Counted from the first letter of the stretch, positions 1 through 8,880 are shown. The stretch is DNA of 64,000 bases from Micromonospora sediminimaris (GCA_900112325.1 FOLJ01000021.1:1-64000); one strand, 5' to 3'. Numbers and translations are program-made. The notes: generated from the letters alone by a model not told the origin.

Positions 1-1
1 G

Positions 2-187
2 GAGCAGATCACCGACCCCGAGTACTCGACCCTGGCGTTCCTGAAGGGCCTGAAGCAGGTCGACGGCTGGCAGGACATGCCCCTCACCCAGGCCGCGCAG
101 ACCGTGCAGGTGTCGGCCTACCCCGACCACTACGCCCAGTGGGAACAGCAGGCCGCCGACCTCGTCGCCGAACACTGGACCAGCTGA
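2..187 (+). CDS. C-terminal end of a secreted cell-wall hydrolase-like protein (partial)
   Basis: The last 61 codons of a gene whose start lies outside the window, ending in TGA at 185-187. The visible tail has the pattern FLKGLKQVDGWQDMPLTQAA followed by VQVSAYPDHYAQWE. In actinobacterial NlpC/P60 or M23 hydrolases and lytic transglycosylases of conjugative or secretion loci, a similar segment (L..V.GW..lP.t.AaQ.VQ.Sa.PD.Ya..e) sits at the C-terminus. The catalytic part is not visible, so the enzyme class is inferred. A strong hairpin 50 bp downstream closes the transcription unit. Confidence 0.6.
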   Translation, partial: EQITDPEYSTLAFLKGLKQVDGWQDMPLTQAAQTVQVSAYPDHYAQWEQQAADLVAEHWTS

Positions 188-237
188 CCCCACCACCCGA
201 TAACCGAAAACATTCCTCCACAGGGGGAGCAAAAACC

Positions 238-273
238 GCTGGCCGGCACCCGACACACCGGGTGCCGGCCAGC
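238..273 (+). terminator. Perfect 15-bp stem terminator
   Basis: GCTGGCCGGCACCCG and its exact reverse complement are separated by a 6-nt loop (ACACAC). It lies just after the stop codon of the partial hydrolase gene and follows an A-rich stretch. No strong T tract follows, as is common in actinobacterial terminators. Confidence 0.75.
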
Positions 274-345
274 GGCATACCCAACAACACCAGACCGCAG
301 ACCCACCCCGGCTGGCCCACACCCGGACGGAGGCCGACCAGGTCA

Positions 346-417
346 GGCTGGGGGCGACCGTGCCCGGCGCAGGGATCAAGCCTGACCCCCCGAAGCCGGG
401 CACGGTCGCCCCCAGCC
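346..417. repeat. 23-bp perfect inverted repeat
   Basis: Arms at 346-368 and 395-417 are exact reverse complements with a 26-nt loop. The stretch 188-485 holds no gene; it contains the 238-273 terminator, this inverted repeat and the tandem copy at 391-480. The hairpin lies between the + strand hydrolase gene and the minus-strand cobA end, so a bidirectional terminator is the simplest role. Confidence 0.75.
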
Positions 418-480
418 CACAACAGCAACCACCCACGAAGCCAGGCACAGTCGTCCCCCAGCCCAAAACCGCAACCACTA
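391..480. repeat. Imperfect 45-bp tandem duplication
   Basis: 391-435 and 436-480 are two copies of a 45-bp unit beginning CGAAGCC and containing a CCCCCAGCCC core. They differ by a few substitutions and a compensating indel. The first copy also supplies the right arm of the 346-417 inverted repeat, so the core occurs three times within 135 bp. Confidence 0.75.
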
Positions 481-485
481 GAGGC

Positions 486-1781
486 TCAGGTCAGCCCAGC
501 CGACCCCAGTACCTCGACCACGTCACCGACCACGACCACAGCCGGTGGACGCAGCCCGGCGGCGGTCACCGCGTCAGTCACCTCGCCGAGCGTCGAGCGG
601 ACTATCCGCTGACCACCGGTGGTGGCCTCCTGGATGACCGCAGCCGGCGTCCCCGGTGCCCGCCCGTGGGCCAGCAGCGTGCTGGCGATCGAGGGGAGGT
701 TCTTCAGGCCCATCAGGATCACCAGGGTGCCGCGCAGACCGGCCAGCGCCTCCCAGCGGACAAGTGAGTCCGGTGATTCGGGAGCGACGTGCCCGGAGAC
801 GACGGTGAACTCGTGCGCCACCGATCGGTGGGTGACCGGGATGCCCGCCGCGGCCGGCGCGGCGATCGAGCTTGTCACCCCCGGCACCACCGTGACCGGC
901 ACTCCCGCCGCCGCGCAGGCGAGCAGTTCCTCTCCGCCCCGCCCGAAGACGTACGGGTCGCCACCCTTGAGCCGGACCACGAAGGCTCCCGCCAACGCCC
1001 GATCCACCAGGATCCGGTTGATCTCTTCCTGCGTCCTGGACGGACCGTAGGGGATCTTGGAGGCGTCCACCAGTTCCACGCCGGTGCGCAACTCGTCCAG
1101 GAGTAGTCCGGGGACGAGCCGGTCGGCGACCACCACGTCGGCCTCGCTGAGCAGCCGCCAGCCCCGGAGGGTGATCAGTTCCGGGTCACCGGGTCCGGCA
1201 CCCACCAGGGCGACTCGGCCGCGACGGTCACCCCCGCCGGCAGGGGCGTCGAGCGGTTCCCCGGGCCCGGCGGAGTCCGACACCAGCAGGGCACGGATGG
1301 CGTCGCGGACGCTCACCGCGCGGCGTGGGTCGCCACCGCCGAGCACCGCCACGGTGACCGGACCGTACCGGGTCACCGCTGGCGTCCAGGCTGTCGCCGC
1401 GTTCCGGTCGTCGGCGCGTACGCAGAAGATCCGACGTTCCGCGGCGGCGGCGCTGACCGTCGCCGCGGCGGTCGGGTCGTCGATGGCGACCTGCACCAGC
1501 CAGGCACCATCGAGATCGTCGGCAGCGAACCGGCGCGACACCCAGTGCAGCCGCCCGGCGTCGACGTGTGCGCGCAGCGCCGGGGTGAGGTCCGGTGCCA
1601 CAAGCAGTACGTCCGCACCCGCGTCGAGCAGCGCCGGGACCCGCCGCGTCGCGACCGCTCCCCCACCGACGACTACCACGCGGAGCCCGGCCAGCCGCAG
1701 CCCGAGGGGGTACGCGTTGGCGCTCAGCCCGCCCGAGCCGCCGGCTGCCGCGCCTGATGGTTCACTCGCAAACTCGCTCAT
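486..1781 (-). CDS. cobA: Siroheme/precorrin-2 dehydrogenase fused to uroporphyrinogen-III C-methyltransferase
   Basis: A 431-residue CysG-like fusion. The N-terminal half is a Rossmann domain with VVVVGGGAVATRRV (NAD binding, precorrin-2 dehydrogenase type). The C-terminal half (about residue 165 on) is the SAM-dependent methyltransferase: VALVGAGPGDPELITLRG, VRLKGGDPYVFGRGGEE and PGVTSS are family signatures. It makes precorrin-2 and can oxidise it to sirohydrochlorin, feeding siroheme and cobalamin. The start is the ATG at 1779-1781, which gives MSEFASEP and a purine-rich upstream stretch; the reading frame stays open further upstream but without family similarity. It is the last of three cob genes (cobC-cobT-cobA) on this strand. 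Confidence 0.93.
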   Translation of the reverse strand: MSEFASEPSGAAAGGSGGLSANAYPLGLRLAGLRVVVVGGGAVATRRVPALLDAGADVLLVAPDLTPALRAHVDAGRLHWVSRRFAADDLDGAWLVQVAIDDPTAAATVSAAAAERRIFCVRADDRNAATAWTPAVTRYGPVTVAVLGGGDPRRAVSVRDAIRALLVSDSAGPGEPLDAPAGGGDRRGRVALVGAGPGDPELITLRGWRLLSEADVVVADRLVPGLLLDELRTGVELVDASKIPYGPSRTQEEINRILVDRALAGAFVVRLKGGDPYVFGRGGEELLACAAAGVPVTVVPGVTSSIAAPAAAGIPVTHRSVAHEFTVVSGHVAPESPDSLVRWEALAGLRGTLVILMGLKNLPSIASTLLAHGRAPGTPAAVIQEATTGGQRIVRSTLGEVTDAVTAAGLRPPAVVVVGDVVEVLGSAGLT

Positions 1782-1845
1782 ACCGCCTCGCTCCGCGCAC
1801 CGGCGACGCCCGGCACCTGACGGCGAATCCGAAGGGTGCGCTGGC

Positions 1846-2955
1846 TCACTTCTCGGCCACCCCGGCGGAGTCGAAGGTGGCCACCTCGTGCAGCACCCGG
1901 ACCGCGCCGGTGACCACCGGCAGGGCCAGCAGCGCGCCGGTGCCCTCACCGAGTCGCAGGCCGAGGTCGATCAGGGGGGTGAGGCCGAGCCGGCGCAGCG
2001 CGACAGTCGCGCCGGGCTCGGCGGAGCGGTGACCGGCGACCATGGCCGCCACGGAGTCCGGGGCGAAGGCCGCCGCGGCGAGCGCGGCGGAGACCGCGAT
2101 CACCCCGTCCAGCAGCACCGGTACTCGACGCGCCGCCGCACCGAGCACGAATCCGGTCAGCGCGGCGTGTTCCAGCCCACCGACGGCGGCCAGCACACCG
2201 AGCGGATCCGCCGGGTCGGGGGTGTGGCGGCGCAGCGCGGCGCGTACCACCTCGATCTTGTGCTGGTAGGTCGGGTCGTCGACGCCGGTGCCCCGGCCGG
2301 TCGCTTCGGCGGCGTCGACTCCGGTGAAGGCGGCGATCAGGGCGGCGGCCGGGGTGGTGTTGGCGATCCCCATGTCACCGGTGAGCAGAATCCCGGCGCC
2401 GGCGTCGACCAGTTTCCCGGCGTTGGCGATACCGACCTCGACCGCCGTCCGCGCCTCCTGCCGGGTCATCGCGGCGGTGACGGTCATGTCCCGGGTACCG
2501 GCCCGGATCGGTGTGCTGACCAGTCGGGGCACCGCCGGTTCCGGTGCGCCGTGCAGGGTGCCGGCACCGTCCGGGCCAGCGACGTCGGCCACCGGCAGCG
2601 GGGCCGCCACCCCGACGTCGATCACGGTCACCGAGGCACCAGCCTGCCGGGCGAAGGCGTTCACCACCGCCCCACCGGCCAGGAAGTTCGCGACCATCTG
2701 CCCGGTGACCTCCTGCGGCCAGGGGCTGACCCGTTGGGCGTGTACGCCGTGATCACCGGCGAAGATCGCCACCGCCGCCCGGTCGGGCACCGGCGGCGGG
2801 CAACTGCCCGCCAGGCCGGCGAGGCGTACGGACAGCTCCTCCAGAGCGCCGAGCGAGCCGGCGGGCTTGGTCAGGCGCGCCTGCAACTGCCTCGCCGCGG
2901 TCATCGCCGACTCGTCGAGCGGGCCGATGGCCGCGATGGTGTTCTCCAGCATCAT
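1846..2955 (-). CDS. cobT: Nicotinate-nucleotide--dimethylbenzimidazole phosphoribosyltransferase
   Basis: A 369-residue protein that makes alpha-ribazole phosphate, activating the lower ligand of cobalamin. Family motifs are present: LTKPAGSLGALEEL near the N-terminus, FAGDHGVHAQ, GDMGIANTTPAAALI and GHRSAEPGA. The start is one of two consecutive ATGs at 2950-2955. The first overlaps the TGA of cobC (2952-2954), and GGAGG lies within the end of cobC, so the two genes are translationally coupled. cobA follows after a 64-bp gap. Confidence 0.93.
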   Translation of the reverse strand: MMLENTIAAIGPLDESAMTAARQLQARLTKPAGSLGALEELSVRLAGLAGSCPPPVPDRAAVAIFAGDHGVHAQRVSPWPQEVTGQMVANFLAGGAVVNAFARQAGASVTVIDVGVAAPLPVADVAGPDGAGTLHGAPEPAVPRLVSTPIRAGTRDMTVTAAMTRQEARTAVEVGIANAGKLVDAGAGILLTGDMGIANTTPAAALIAAFTGVDAAEATGRGTGVDDPTYQHKIEVVRAALRRHTPDPADPLGVLAAVGGLEHAALTGFVLGAAARRVPVLLDGVIAVSAALAAAAFAPDSVAAMVAGHRSAEPGATVALRRLGLTPLIDLGLRLGEGTGALLALPVVTGAVRVLHEVATFDSAGVAEK

Positions 2956-4037
2956 GCCTCCATGATGTCGGCCAGCACGTCGATGAACGCGTCGGTGGTC
3001 ACCCGATCCCGCACTGCGATCCGTAGCCAGTCGGAGCCGAGTCCCGGAAACGTGTCGCCCCGGCGTACCGCCCAGCCCCGGGCCCGCAGCCGGTCCCGGA
3101 TCCGGTCGGCCCCGGAGATCCGCACCAGCACGAAGGCGCTGGCCGGGCGGCCGGCCACGCGTACGCCGGGCAGCGCCGCAAGCCGCGCGACCAGGTGTTC
3201 GCGGTCGGTCGCGAGCTGTGCGGCGATGACCCGTTCGGCGTGGGCCGCCGCAGGGCTCGCGCAGGCTTCGGCGGCGGCCAGCGCTGGGGTGGAGACCGCC
3301 CAGAGCGGCTGTACGACGGCCAGCCGGCGCAGCAGCGCGGCCTCGCCGAGCAGGTAGCCGATCCGCAGCCCGGCCAGCCCCCACGTCTTGGTGAGGCTGC
3401 GTACGACCAGCAGGCCCGGCAGGTCCCGGCGGGCAGCCAGCGATTCGGGTTCACCGGGTACCCCGGGCGTGGCGGCGGTGTCCGCGAACGCCTCGTCGAC
3501 CACGAGTACGCGACCGGGGCGGGCCAGTGCGGCGAGGTCGGCGGCGGGGTGCAACACGGAGGTGGGATTCGTCGGGTTGCCGACGACGACCAGGTCGGCG
3601 TCGGTGGGTATCCGCTCCGGGTGGAGCCGGAAACCGTCCGCCGGGTCGAGCAGCACCCGCCGCACGGTGTGCCCGGCGGCCCGAAGCGCGGCCTCCGGCT
3701 CGGTGAACTGCGGGTGCACCACCACCGGACGACGGATTCCGCGCAGTGCCTGAGCGAGCAGCACGAAGCCCTCGGCGGCACCGGCGGTTAGCAGCACCTC
3801 CTCCGGTGGCCGGCGGTGCCGGGCGGCGACGGCGGCGCGGGCCGGACGGGGGTCCGGGTACGCGGCGAGGTCGGCCATCGACGCGGTGATCGGCTCGGCC
3901 AGCCAGGGCGGCAGTGGGGCGCGTCGCACGTTGACGGCGAGGTCGACCAGGCCCGCGGCGACCTCGACGTCACCGTGGTGGGCGAGATCCGGCTCGGTCA
4001 CTGAGGCTCTGGATCTCGTGGTCAGCTGCCCATGCAT
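2952..4037 (-). CDS. cobC: CobC/CobD-type pyridoxal-phosphate aminotransferase (threonine-phosphate decarboxylase-like)
   Basis: A class I/II fold PLP enzyme of about 361 residues. The PLP lysine motif is SLTKTWGLAGLRIGY; the N-terminal part has the LAVNVRRAPLPPWL and LAAYPDP patterns of the CobC/Rv2231c family. Members supply the aminopropanol-phosphate arm of cobalamin. The start is taken at ATG 4035-4037 (MHGQLTTRS); the frame is open to 4127 but that extension lacks similarity. First gene of cobC-cobT-cobA. The adjacent divergent gene is a PBP, and a short palindrome lies between them. Confidence 0.85.
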   Translation of the reverse strand: MHGQLTTRSRASVTEPDLAHHGDVEVAAGLVDLAVNVRRAPLPPWLAEPITASMADLAAYPDPRPARAAVAARHRRPPEEVLLTAGAAEGFVLLAQALRGIRRPVVVHPQFTEPEAALRAAGHTVRRVLLDPADGFRLHPERIPTDADLVVVGNPTNPTSVLHPAADLAALARPGRVLVVDEAFADTAATPGVPGEPESLAARRDLPGLLVVRSLTKTWGLAGLRIGYLLGEAALLRRLAVVQPLWAVSTPALAAAEACASPAAAHAERVIAAQLATDREHLVARLAALPGVRVAGRPASAFVLVRISGADRIRDRLRARGWAVRRGDTFPGLGSDWLRIAVRDRVTTDAFIDVLADIMEA

Positions 4038-4112
4038 GACCGCGATCCTGCCGGGAAGGCGCCGCGGGGGACAGCGACCCGGCGGGTGGGCCACATCACC
4101 ACCGATCACTTC

Positions 4113-4127
4113 ATGAGTATTTCTCAT
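4113..4127. promoter_or_regulatory. Palindrome ATGAG-N5-CTCAT in the cobC/PBP divergent region
   Basis: ATGAGTATTTCTCAT is a perfect 5-bp inverted repeat with a 5-nt AT-rich spacer, unusual in this GC-rich sequence. It sits about 20 bp upstream of the putative -10 box (4147-4152) of the PBP gene, so it overlaps where a -35 element would be. It fits a dimeric operator; the regulator is unknown. Confidence 0.45.
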
Positions 4128-4158
4128 AGACGAATCGGAAATGTCATAACTTGGCGGT

Positions 4159-6291
4159 GTGAGCTACCGACCCCTTGCTGCCGCTGGTCGTCTCGTTCCG
4201 CTACTCCGTGCCGGGCTGATCGCCGGCGTCGTCGTCGCCGCTGCCGCGTACCCGGTCGTCGCGGTGACCGGCATCGGCGCCAAGGCCACCGCGCACGCCG
4301 TGGAGAGCAAGACCCGGCTGCTGACCACGGCCCTGCCCGCCGAGACCTCCTACCTGTACGCGCCCGACGGCAAGACCGTGCTGACCATGTTCTTCGAGGA
4401 GTACCGGCAGTACACCAAGCTGTCCGACATCTCGCCCAACATGCAGCAGGCCATCGTGGCCGCCGAGGACAACCGCTTCTACCAGCACCACGGCGTCGAC
4501 CCGAAGGGGGTCGCCCGCGCCTTCGTGGCCAACGCCCGTTCCAGCGGGGTCTCCCAGGGAGCTTCCACCCTCACCATGCAGTACGTCCGGATGGCGCTGC
4601 GTGACAGCGCCACCAACCCGAGGGAGGTGCAGGAAGCCACGGCGCAGACCCCGACTCGCAAGATCAAGGAGATGCGCATGGCGGTCGACCTGGAGAAGGA
4701 GTTGAGCAAGGAGGAGATCCTGGAGCGGTACCTCAACTCGGCATACTTCGGGCACCGCGCGTACGGCATCTACGCCGCCAGCGAGATCTTCTTCTCGAAG
4801 ACCCCCAAGGAGCTGACTGCGGTCGAGGCGGCCACCCTCGCCGGGCTGGTCAAGTCGCCATCCCAGTACGACCCGGCCAGTTCCGACCAGAAGGAGGCCA
4901 CCGCCCGGCGCAACTACGTCCTCGACAACATGGCCCGGCTCGGTTACCTCTCGCCGGACTCGGCCCAGGCGGCGAAGGGCGAGCCGATCCGACTCCGGCT
5001 GACCTACCCGCCAAACGACTGCGCCGCCGTTCCCGACAAGTGGAACAGCTGGGGCTTCCTCTGCGACTACCTGAAGAACTGGTGGAGCGCCCAGCCGGCG
5101 TTCGGTGAGAACCGGCTCCAGCGGTTGGACAAGCTACGCCGGGGCGGATACCGGATCGTGCTCAGCATGGACCCGAAGATCCAGGCGGCGGCGGAGAAGA
5201 ACGTCGGCACCGAGTCGAACACCGGCAGCCCGTTCGCAAACGGCATCGTGGTCTCCGAGCCGGGCACCGGACGGGTCAAGGCGATGGCGGTGAACCGCAG
5301 GTACTCGCTTGAGGTCGACGAGAATCCGCTCAGCTCCAACCCGGAGGCGGGCCCAGAGGTGCGGGCCAACTACCCGAACACGGTGGCACCCCTGATGGGC
5401 GGCGGTGGCCTGCCCGGCTATCAGGCGGGGTCGACGTTCAAGATGTTCCCCATGCTGGCCGCCCTCGACGCCGGGATGCCGCTCAACACCACCTTCAACG
5501 CGCCACACAGCTACCGCTCGGAGGTCTACGACGGTTGGCAACCCTCGAACGCCAGTGGCGCGATGAGCGGCATGCAGACCATGTGGTCCGGTTTCGGCAA
5601 GTCGGTGAACACCTACTTCGTCTGGCTGGAGGAGCAGGTCGGGGCGGAACGGGCCGTCCGGCTCGCCGAGCAGCTGGGACTGCGCTGGCGTACCGACGTG
5701 GACCGGGAGCACGCCTCCCCTGCGAAGGCCAACAAGTGGGGTGCCTTCACCCTGGGCGTCTCCGACGCCACTCCCCTGGAGATGGCCAACGCCTACGCCG
5801 CGGTCGCCGCCGACGGGCGCTACTGCGAGGCGCTGCCGGTAAATGCCATCTACAACCGGGACGGCACCCCGGCCACCTACACCACACCGGGTGGCATCGA
5901 ACGTGAGGTCGCCAAGCCGCGCTGCCGCCAGGTGGTCAGCGCCGACGCGGCGCGCGCCGCCACCGACGCCGCCCGCTGTCCCACCGGCGACACCCCGGCC
6001 AAGGGCAGTTGCGGCGGATGGTCCACGGCGGACAGCGTGCGCGGAACGGTGGGCCGCCCGGTGGCCGGCAAGACCGGCACCACGGACAGCACCCGATCCG
6101 CCTGGTTCGTCGGCTACACGCCGGAACTGGCGGCGGCCAGCTTCATCTCCGACCCCGACAATCCCTTCAACGCGGTGGGCGACGGGCAGTCGCAGATCCC
6201 GATCGTCGCGGTGTCGAACACCCTCCGCGACGCGCTGAAGGGCAAACCCGTTCGGGACTTCGTCCCACCGTCGGACCGGATCGTCGGTTGA
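4159..6291 (+). CDS. Class A penicillin-binding protein (transglycosylase/transpeptidase)
   Basis: A 710-residue bifunctional peptidoglycan synthase anchored by an N-terminal membrane segment (about residues 12-38). The GT51 domain has the EDNRFYQHHG motif (catalytic Glu about residue 103) and QGASTLTMQ. The transpeptidase domain has all three penicillin-binding motifs: STFK with Ser425, SVN at 482-484 and KTGTT at 638. The start is GTG 4159; TAACTT at 4147-4152 is 6 nt upstream and no Shine-Dalgarno is seen, which fits a leaderless mRNA. It is convergent with cobB, whose stop is 4 bp away. Confidence 0.95.
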   Translation: MSYRPLAAAGRLVPLLRAGLIAGVVVAAAAYPVVAVTGIGAKATAHAVESKTRLLTTALPAETSYLYAPDGKTVLTMFFEEYRQYTKLSDISPNMQQAIVAAEDNRFYQHHGVDPKGVARAFVANARSSGVSQGASTLTMQYVRMALRDSATNPREVQEATAQTPTRKIKEMRMAVDLEKELSKEEILERYLNSAYFGHRAYGIYAASEIFFSKTPKELTAVEAATLAGLVKSPSQYDPASSDQKEATARRNYVLDNMARLGYLSPDSAQAAKGEPIRLRLTYPPNDCAAVPDKWNSWGFLCDYLKNWWSAQPAFGENRLQRLDKLRRGGYRIVLSMDPKIQAAAEKNVGTESNTGSPFANGIVVSEPGTGRVKAMAVNRRYSLEVDENPLSSNPEAGPEVRANYPNTVAPLMGGGGLPGYQAGSTFKMFPMLAALDAGMPLNTTFNAPHSYRSEVYDGWQPSNASGAMSGMQTMWSGFGKSVNTYFVWLEEQVGAERAVRLAEQLGLRWRTDVDREHASPAKANKWGAFTLGVSDATPLEMANAYAAVAADGRYCEALPVNAIYNRDGTPATYTTPGGIEREVAKPRCRQVVSADAARAATDAARCPTGDTPAKGSCGGWSTADSVRGTVGRPVAGKTGTTDSTRSAWFVGYTPELAAASFISDPDNPFNAVGDGQSQIPIVAVSNTLRDALKGKPVRDFVPPSDRIVG

Positions 6292-6294
6292 CGA

Positions 6295-7776
6295 TCAGGC
6301 TGGCGGGCCCGCGGCCGGCCCGGACGCCACCGCACCGGCCGGGTCGCCCGGCGCGACACCCGCCGGCCCGGCCGGGGCACCGCCGCCGACCCCGACCGGG
6401 ACCGTGGCCGGCTCGGCCGCAGCGGCGGCCACCAGCCGGGTCGCGATCCTCGGGTACGCGGCCCAGTGCGGAACGAGCTGGGAGGCGTGTACGCCCCGCC
6501 AGATGAACCCCTCCGGCGCGCCGCCCGGCCAGCTCCACGCCGGACGCTGCCCACCCCGGGGATTGAGCACGGCCCGGTGTTCCTTGTGCCCGGTCACCAC
6601 CTCGCCCCGGCCGGCGACCACACTGTCGCCCTGAGCGGTCGCCTCCCGGTAGCCGACCACCAGCCCGTCCCGCAGACTGCCGATCGCGTCGAGCACCCCG
6701 CACATCGGCAGCCCGTCGAGTTCCCGAGCCAGCCAGAGCAGGCCGGCCCCCTCGGCGACCACCGGACGCCCGGTGCGAGCCAGCTCGGCGACTGCGATGC
6801 AGAGCCGCCGGTTCGCGGAAAGCTGCTCCGCGTACGACTCGGGCAGCGCCCCGCCGACCACAAGTGCCCGGGTGCCGGCCGGCAGCACCTCGTCGGCGAA
6901 CGGGTCGAGCGTCATCACCTCCGCCCCGGCGGCCCGCAGCAACTCGGCCGTCTCGGCGTGGCTGAAGCTGCCACCCGGTCCACCGAGCAGCGCCACCACC
7001 GGAGGCGCGGCACCGCCGGGCAGGGCCGGGGCGGCCTCGTCGGTGCTCTGCGGTGACCATGGCTGCGCACCCAACGCCGGTGCCGAGCGGGCCAGCCCGA
7101 GCAGCCGCTCCAGATCGACGGTGGCGGTCACCGCCTCACCCAGCCGCCGGACCGCCCGGGCGGCCTCGCCGGCGCCTTCAAGGACCGGCACCACGCCGTG
7201 CCGACGGGGCGGCAGCACCGAGGGCAGGTCCTGGCGGCGCAGCGCGCCGTAGACCGGGATACCGATGTCGTCGAGCGCCTCCCGCAGCAGCGCCTCGTGT
7301 CGGGCGGAGGCCACCCGGTTGAGGATCACCCCACCGATCCACAACTGTTCGTCGTACGCCCGGAAGCCGTGCACCAGGGCGGCCACCGACTGACCCATCG
7401 CGGCGACGTCGACCACCAGCACCACCGGGCTGCGCAGCACGGTGGCGACGGCGGCGGTCGACTCGGTCTCGCTCCGGCCGGTCAGGCTGTCGTACAGGCC
7501 CATGCTGCCCTGCACCACGGCGAGGTCCGTGCCGGCCGCGCCGTGCAGCAGCAGCGGGGCGATGCGTTCGGCGCCCACCAGCCGCGGATCCAGGGTGCGC
7601 CCCGGCCGGCCGCTGGCCAGCCCGAGGTACGCCGCGTCGACCTGGTCCGGCCCGATCTTGAAGCCGGCCACGTCGAGGCCCCGATCGGCGAACGCGGCGA
7701 GCAGGCCGATCGCCAGCGCGTTCTTGCCGTGTCCGGAGGAAGGGGCACTGAGCACCAGACGCGGCACGACGGTCAT
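6295..7776 (-). CDS. cobB: Cobyrinate/hydrogenobyrinate a,c-diamide synthase, glutaminase cysteine missing
   Basis: About 493 residues. The N-terminal dethiobiotin-synthetase-like ATPase domain has LSAPSSGHGKNALAIGLL, FKIGPDQVDAAYL and the VQGSMGLYD motif of CobB/CbiA. The C-terminal GATase1-like domain has GGALPESYAEQLSAN. Where CobB proteins normally carry the nucleophile (AECGGL or AECAGL), this protein reads VVAEGAGLLWLARE, so the cysteine is Gly. The usual GHEFH segment reads GHKEHR. Two adjacent ATGs (7774-7779) lie behind AGGAG; the second has better spacing. The C-terminus ends in a Pro/Ala/Gly-rich tail. Confidence 0.88.
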   Translation of the reverse strand: MTVVPRLVLSAPSSGHGKNALAIGLLAAFADRGLDVAGFKIGPDQVDAAYLGLASGRPGRTLDPRLVGAERIAPLLLHGAAGTDLAVVQGSMGLYDSLTGRSETESTAAVATVLRSPVVLVVDVAAMGQSVAALVHGFRAYDEQLWIGGVILNRVASARHEALLREALDDIGIPVYGALRRQDLPSVLPPRRHGVVPVLEGAGEAARAVRRLGEAVTATVDLERLLGLARSAPALGAQPWSPQSTDEAAPALPGGAAPPVVALLGGPGGSFSHAETAELLRAAGAEVMTLDPFADEVLPAGTRALVVGGALPESYAEQLSANRRLCIAVAELARTGRPVVAEGAGLLWLARELDGLPMCGVLDAIGSLRDGLVVGYREATAQGDSVVAGRGEVVTGHKEHRAVLNPRGGQRPAWSWPGGAPEGFIWRGVHASQLVPHWAAYPRIATRLVAAAAAEPATVPVGVGGGAPAGPAGVAPGDPAGAVASGPAAGPPA

Positions 7777-8058
7777 CATCGACTCCTCGCGAGCGGTCGG
7801 CGTGCCGACCGTCGGCGCGCTCCGCCCGCGTGACGATAGCTGAAGCGGACGCCGTACACGCACCCTCCGCCGCCCTGTCCCCGGCAGGTCAGGCAGTCGG
7901 TGGCGGACCGCCCCGACGCCGGTACGCTCCGCCACGATGAGGTTGCCTGCGCCGTCTCCGGCCGGCGCCACTGCCTGCGGCAGGGCAGGGCGACGACCGC
8001 ACGCTCGCGCCGGGACGGCTCGGCGCAGTGGCTGCGGTCACACGGGTAATCTCGTGGC

Positions 8059-8877
8059 GTGTACCGGTTCCTGCTGACGCCGCGCTGGCTGGGCCTCCTC
8101 GTGCTGGCCCTGACCGCCGCCACGGTGATGGTGCTGCTCGGCAACTGGCAGTTGGACCGCTACCACGGCCGGACCGCGATCAACGAGCGCATCGACGCCG
8201 GCCTTCGAATGGACCCGGTGCCGCTGCGCGAGGCGCTGCCCGCGCCGACCGGTGGCCCCGGCACGGTCGGTGCGCCACCGGCTGCGGAGCGGACCTTCAC
8301 CCGGGTCACCGTGACCGGCCGGTACGACACCGACAACATCGTCCTGGTGCGGGGCCGCACGGTCGACAGTCGGGTCGGCTTCGAGGTGGTCACCCCGCTG
8401 GTGCTGGCCGACGGCACCGCCGTCCTGGTGGACCGGGGTTGGATCCCACCCGCCCCGGGTGGGGCGGTGGCACAGCCCGACGTGCCACCCGCGCCGACTG
8501 GCGAGGTGACCGTCGAGGGGCGGGTGCACGCCAGCGAGAGCGGCGACGCCAAGGTGTCCCGCCGCGAGGGCCGGTTGGAGAGCCGCCGGGTCTCCGTGCC
8601 CCAACTCGCCGGTGAGCTGCCGTACCCGGTGCACGGCGCGTACCTGCTCCTCGACGAGCAGACGCCGGCCGCCGACCCGGTGTTCCGGGCGGTGCCGGTG
8701 GGCCACGCCAACAACTGGCAGAACCTCGGCTACGTCGTCCAATGGTGGATCTTCGCGGCGATGACAGTGGTCGGCTACGGCTGGATCGCCCGCCGCGAGG
8801 CCCGCCGGATCGCCGGGGTGGTCGACGAGCGCCCCCGCGACCGGGCCGCCGACGCCGACACGCCGGCGACCACCTGA
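8059..8877 (+). CDS. SURF1-family membrane protein
   Basis: A 272-residue protein with the SURF1 layout: a TM segment near residues 10-30 followed by GNWQLDRYHGR, a periplasmic domain with GRYDTDN, VLVDRGWIPP and HGAYLLLDEQ, and a second TM (about 222-245) after NNWQNLGYVVQWW. SURF1 proteins assist cytochrome c oxidase maturation. GTG 8059 is 6 nt after TAATCT (8047-8052), again suggesting a leaderless message. The DNA ligase gene converges with a 3-bp gap. The 7780-8058 divergent region holds no other gene. Confidence 0.92.
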   Translation: MYRFLLTPRWLGLLVLALTAATVMVLLGNWQLDRYHGRTAINERIDAGLRMDPVPLREALPAPTGGPGTVGAPPAAERTFTRVTVTGRYDTDNIVLVRGRTVDSRVGFEVVTPLVLADGTAVLVDRGWIPPAPGGAVAQPDVPPAPTGEVTVEGRVHASESGDAKVSRREGRLESRRVSVPQLAGELPYPVHGAYLLLDEQTPAADPVFRAVPVGHANNWQNLGYVVQWWIFAAMTVVGYGWIARREARRIAGVVDERPRDRAADADTPATT

Positions 8878-8880
8878 CGC

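Noticed and set aside
1057..3357. Long open frame on the + strand opposite cobA and cobT (766 codons)
   Set aside because: Low-complexity Arg/Ser/Pro translation with no family similarity; typical antisense shadow in GC-rich DNA over well-supported minus-strand genes.
7780..8058. Cobalamin riboswitch before cobB
   Set aside because: GCAGCCACTG and GGCAGG pieces resemble parts of a B12 box, but the conserved core order is not there; the start region is better explained by a simple ribosome site.
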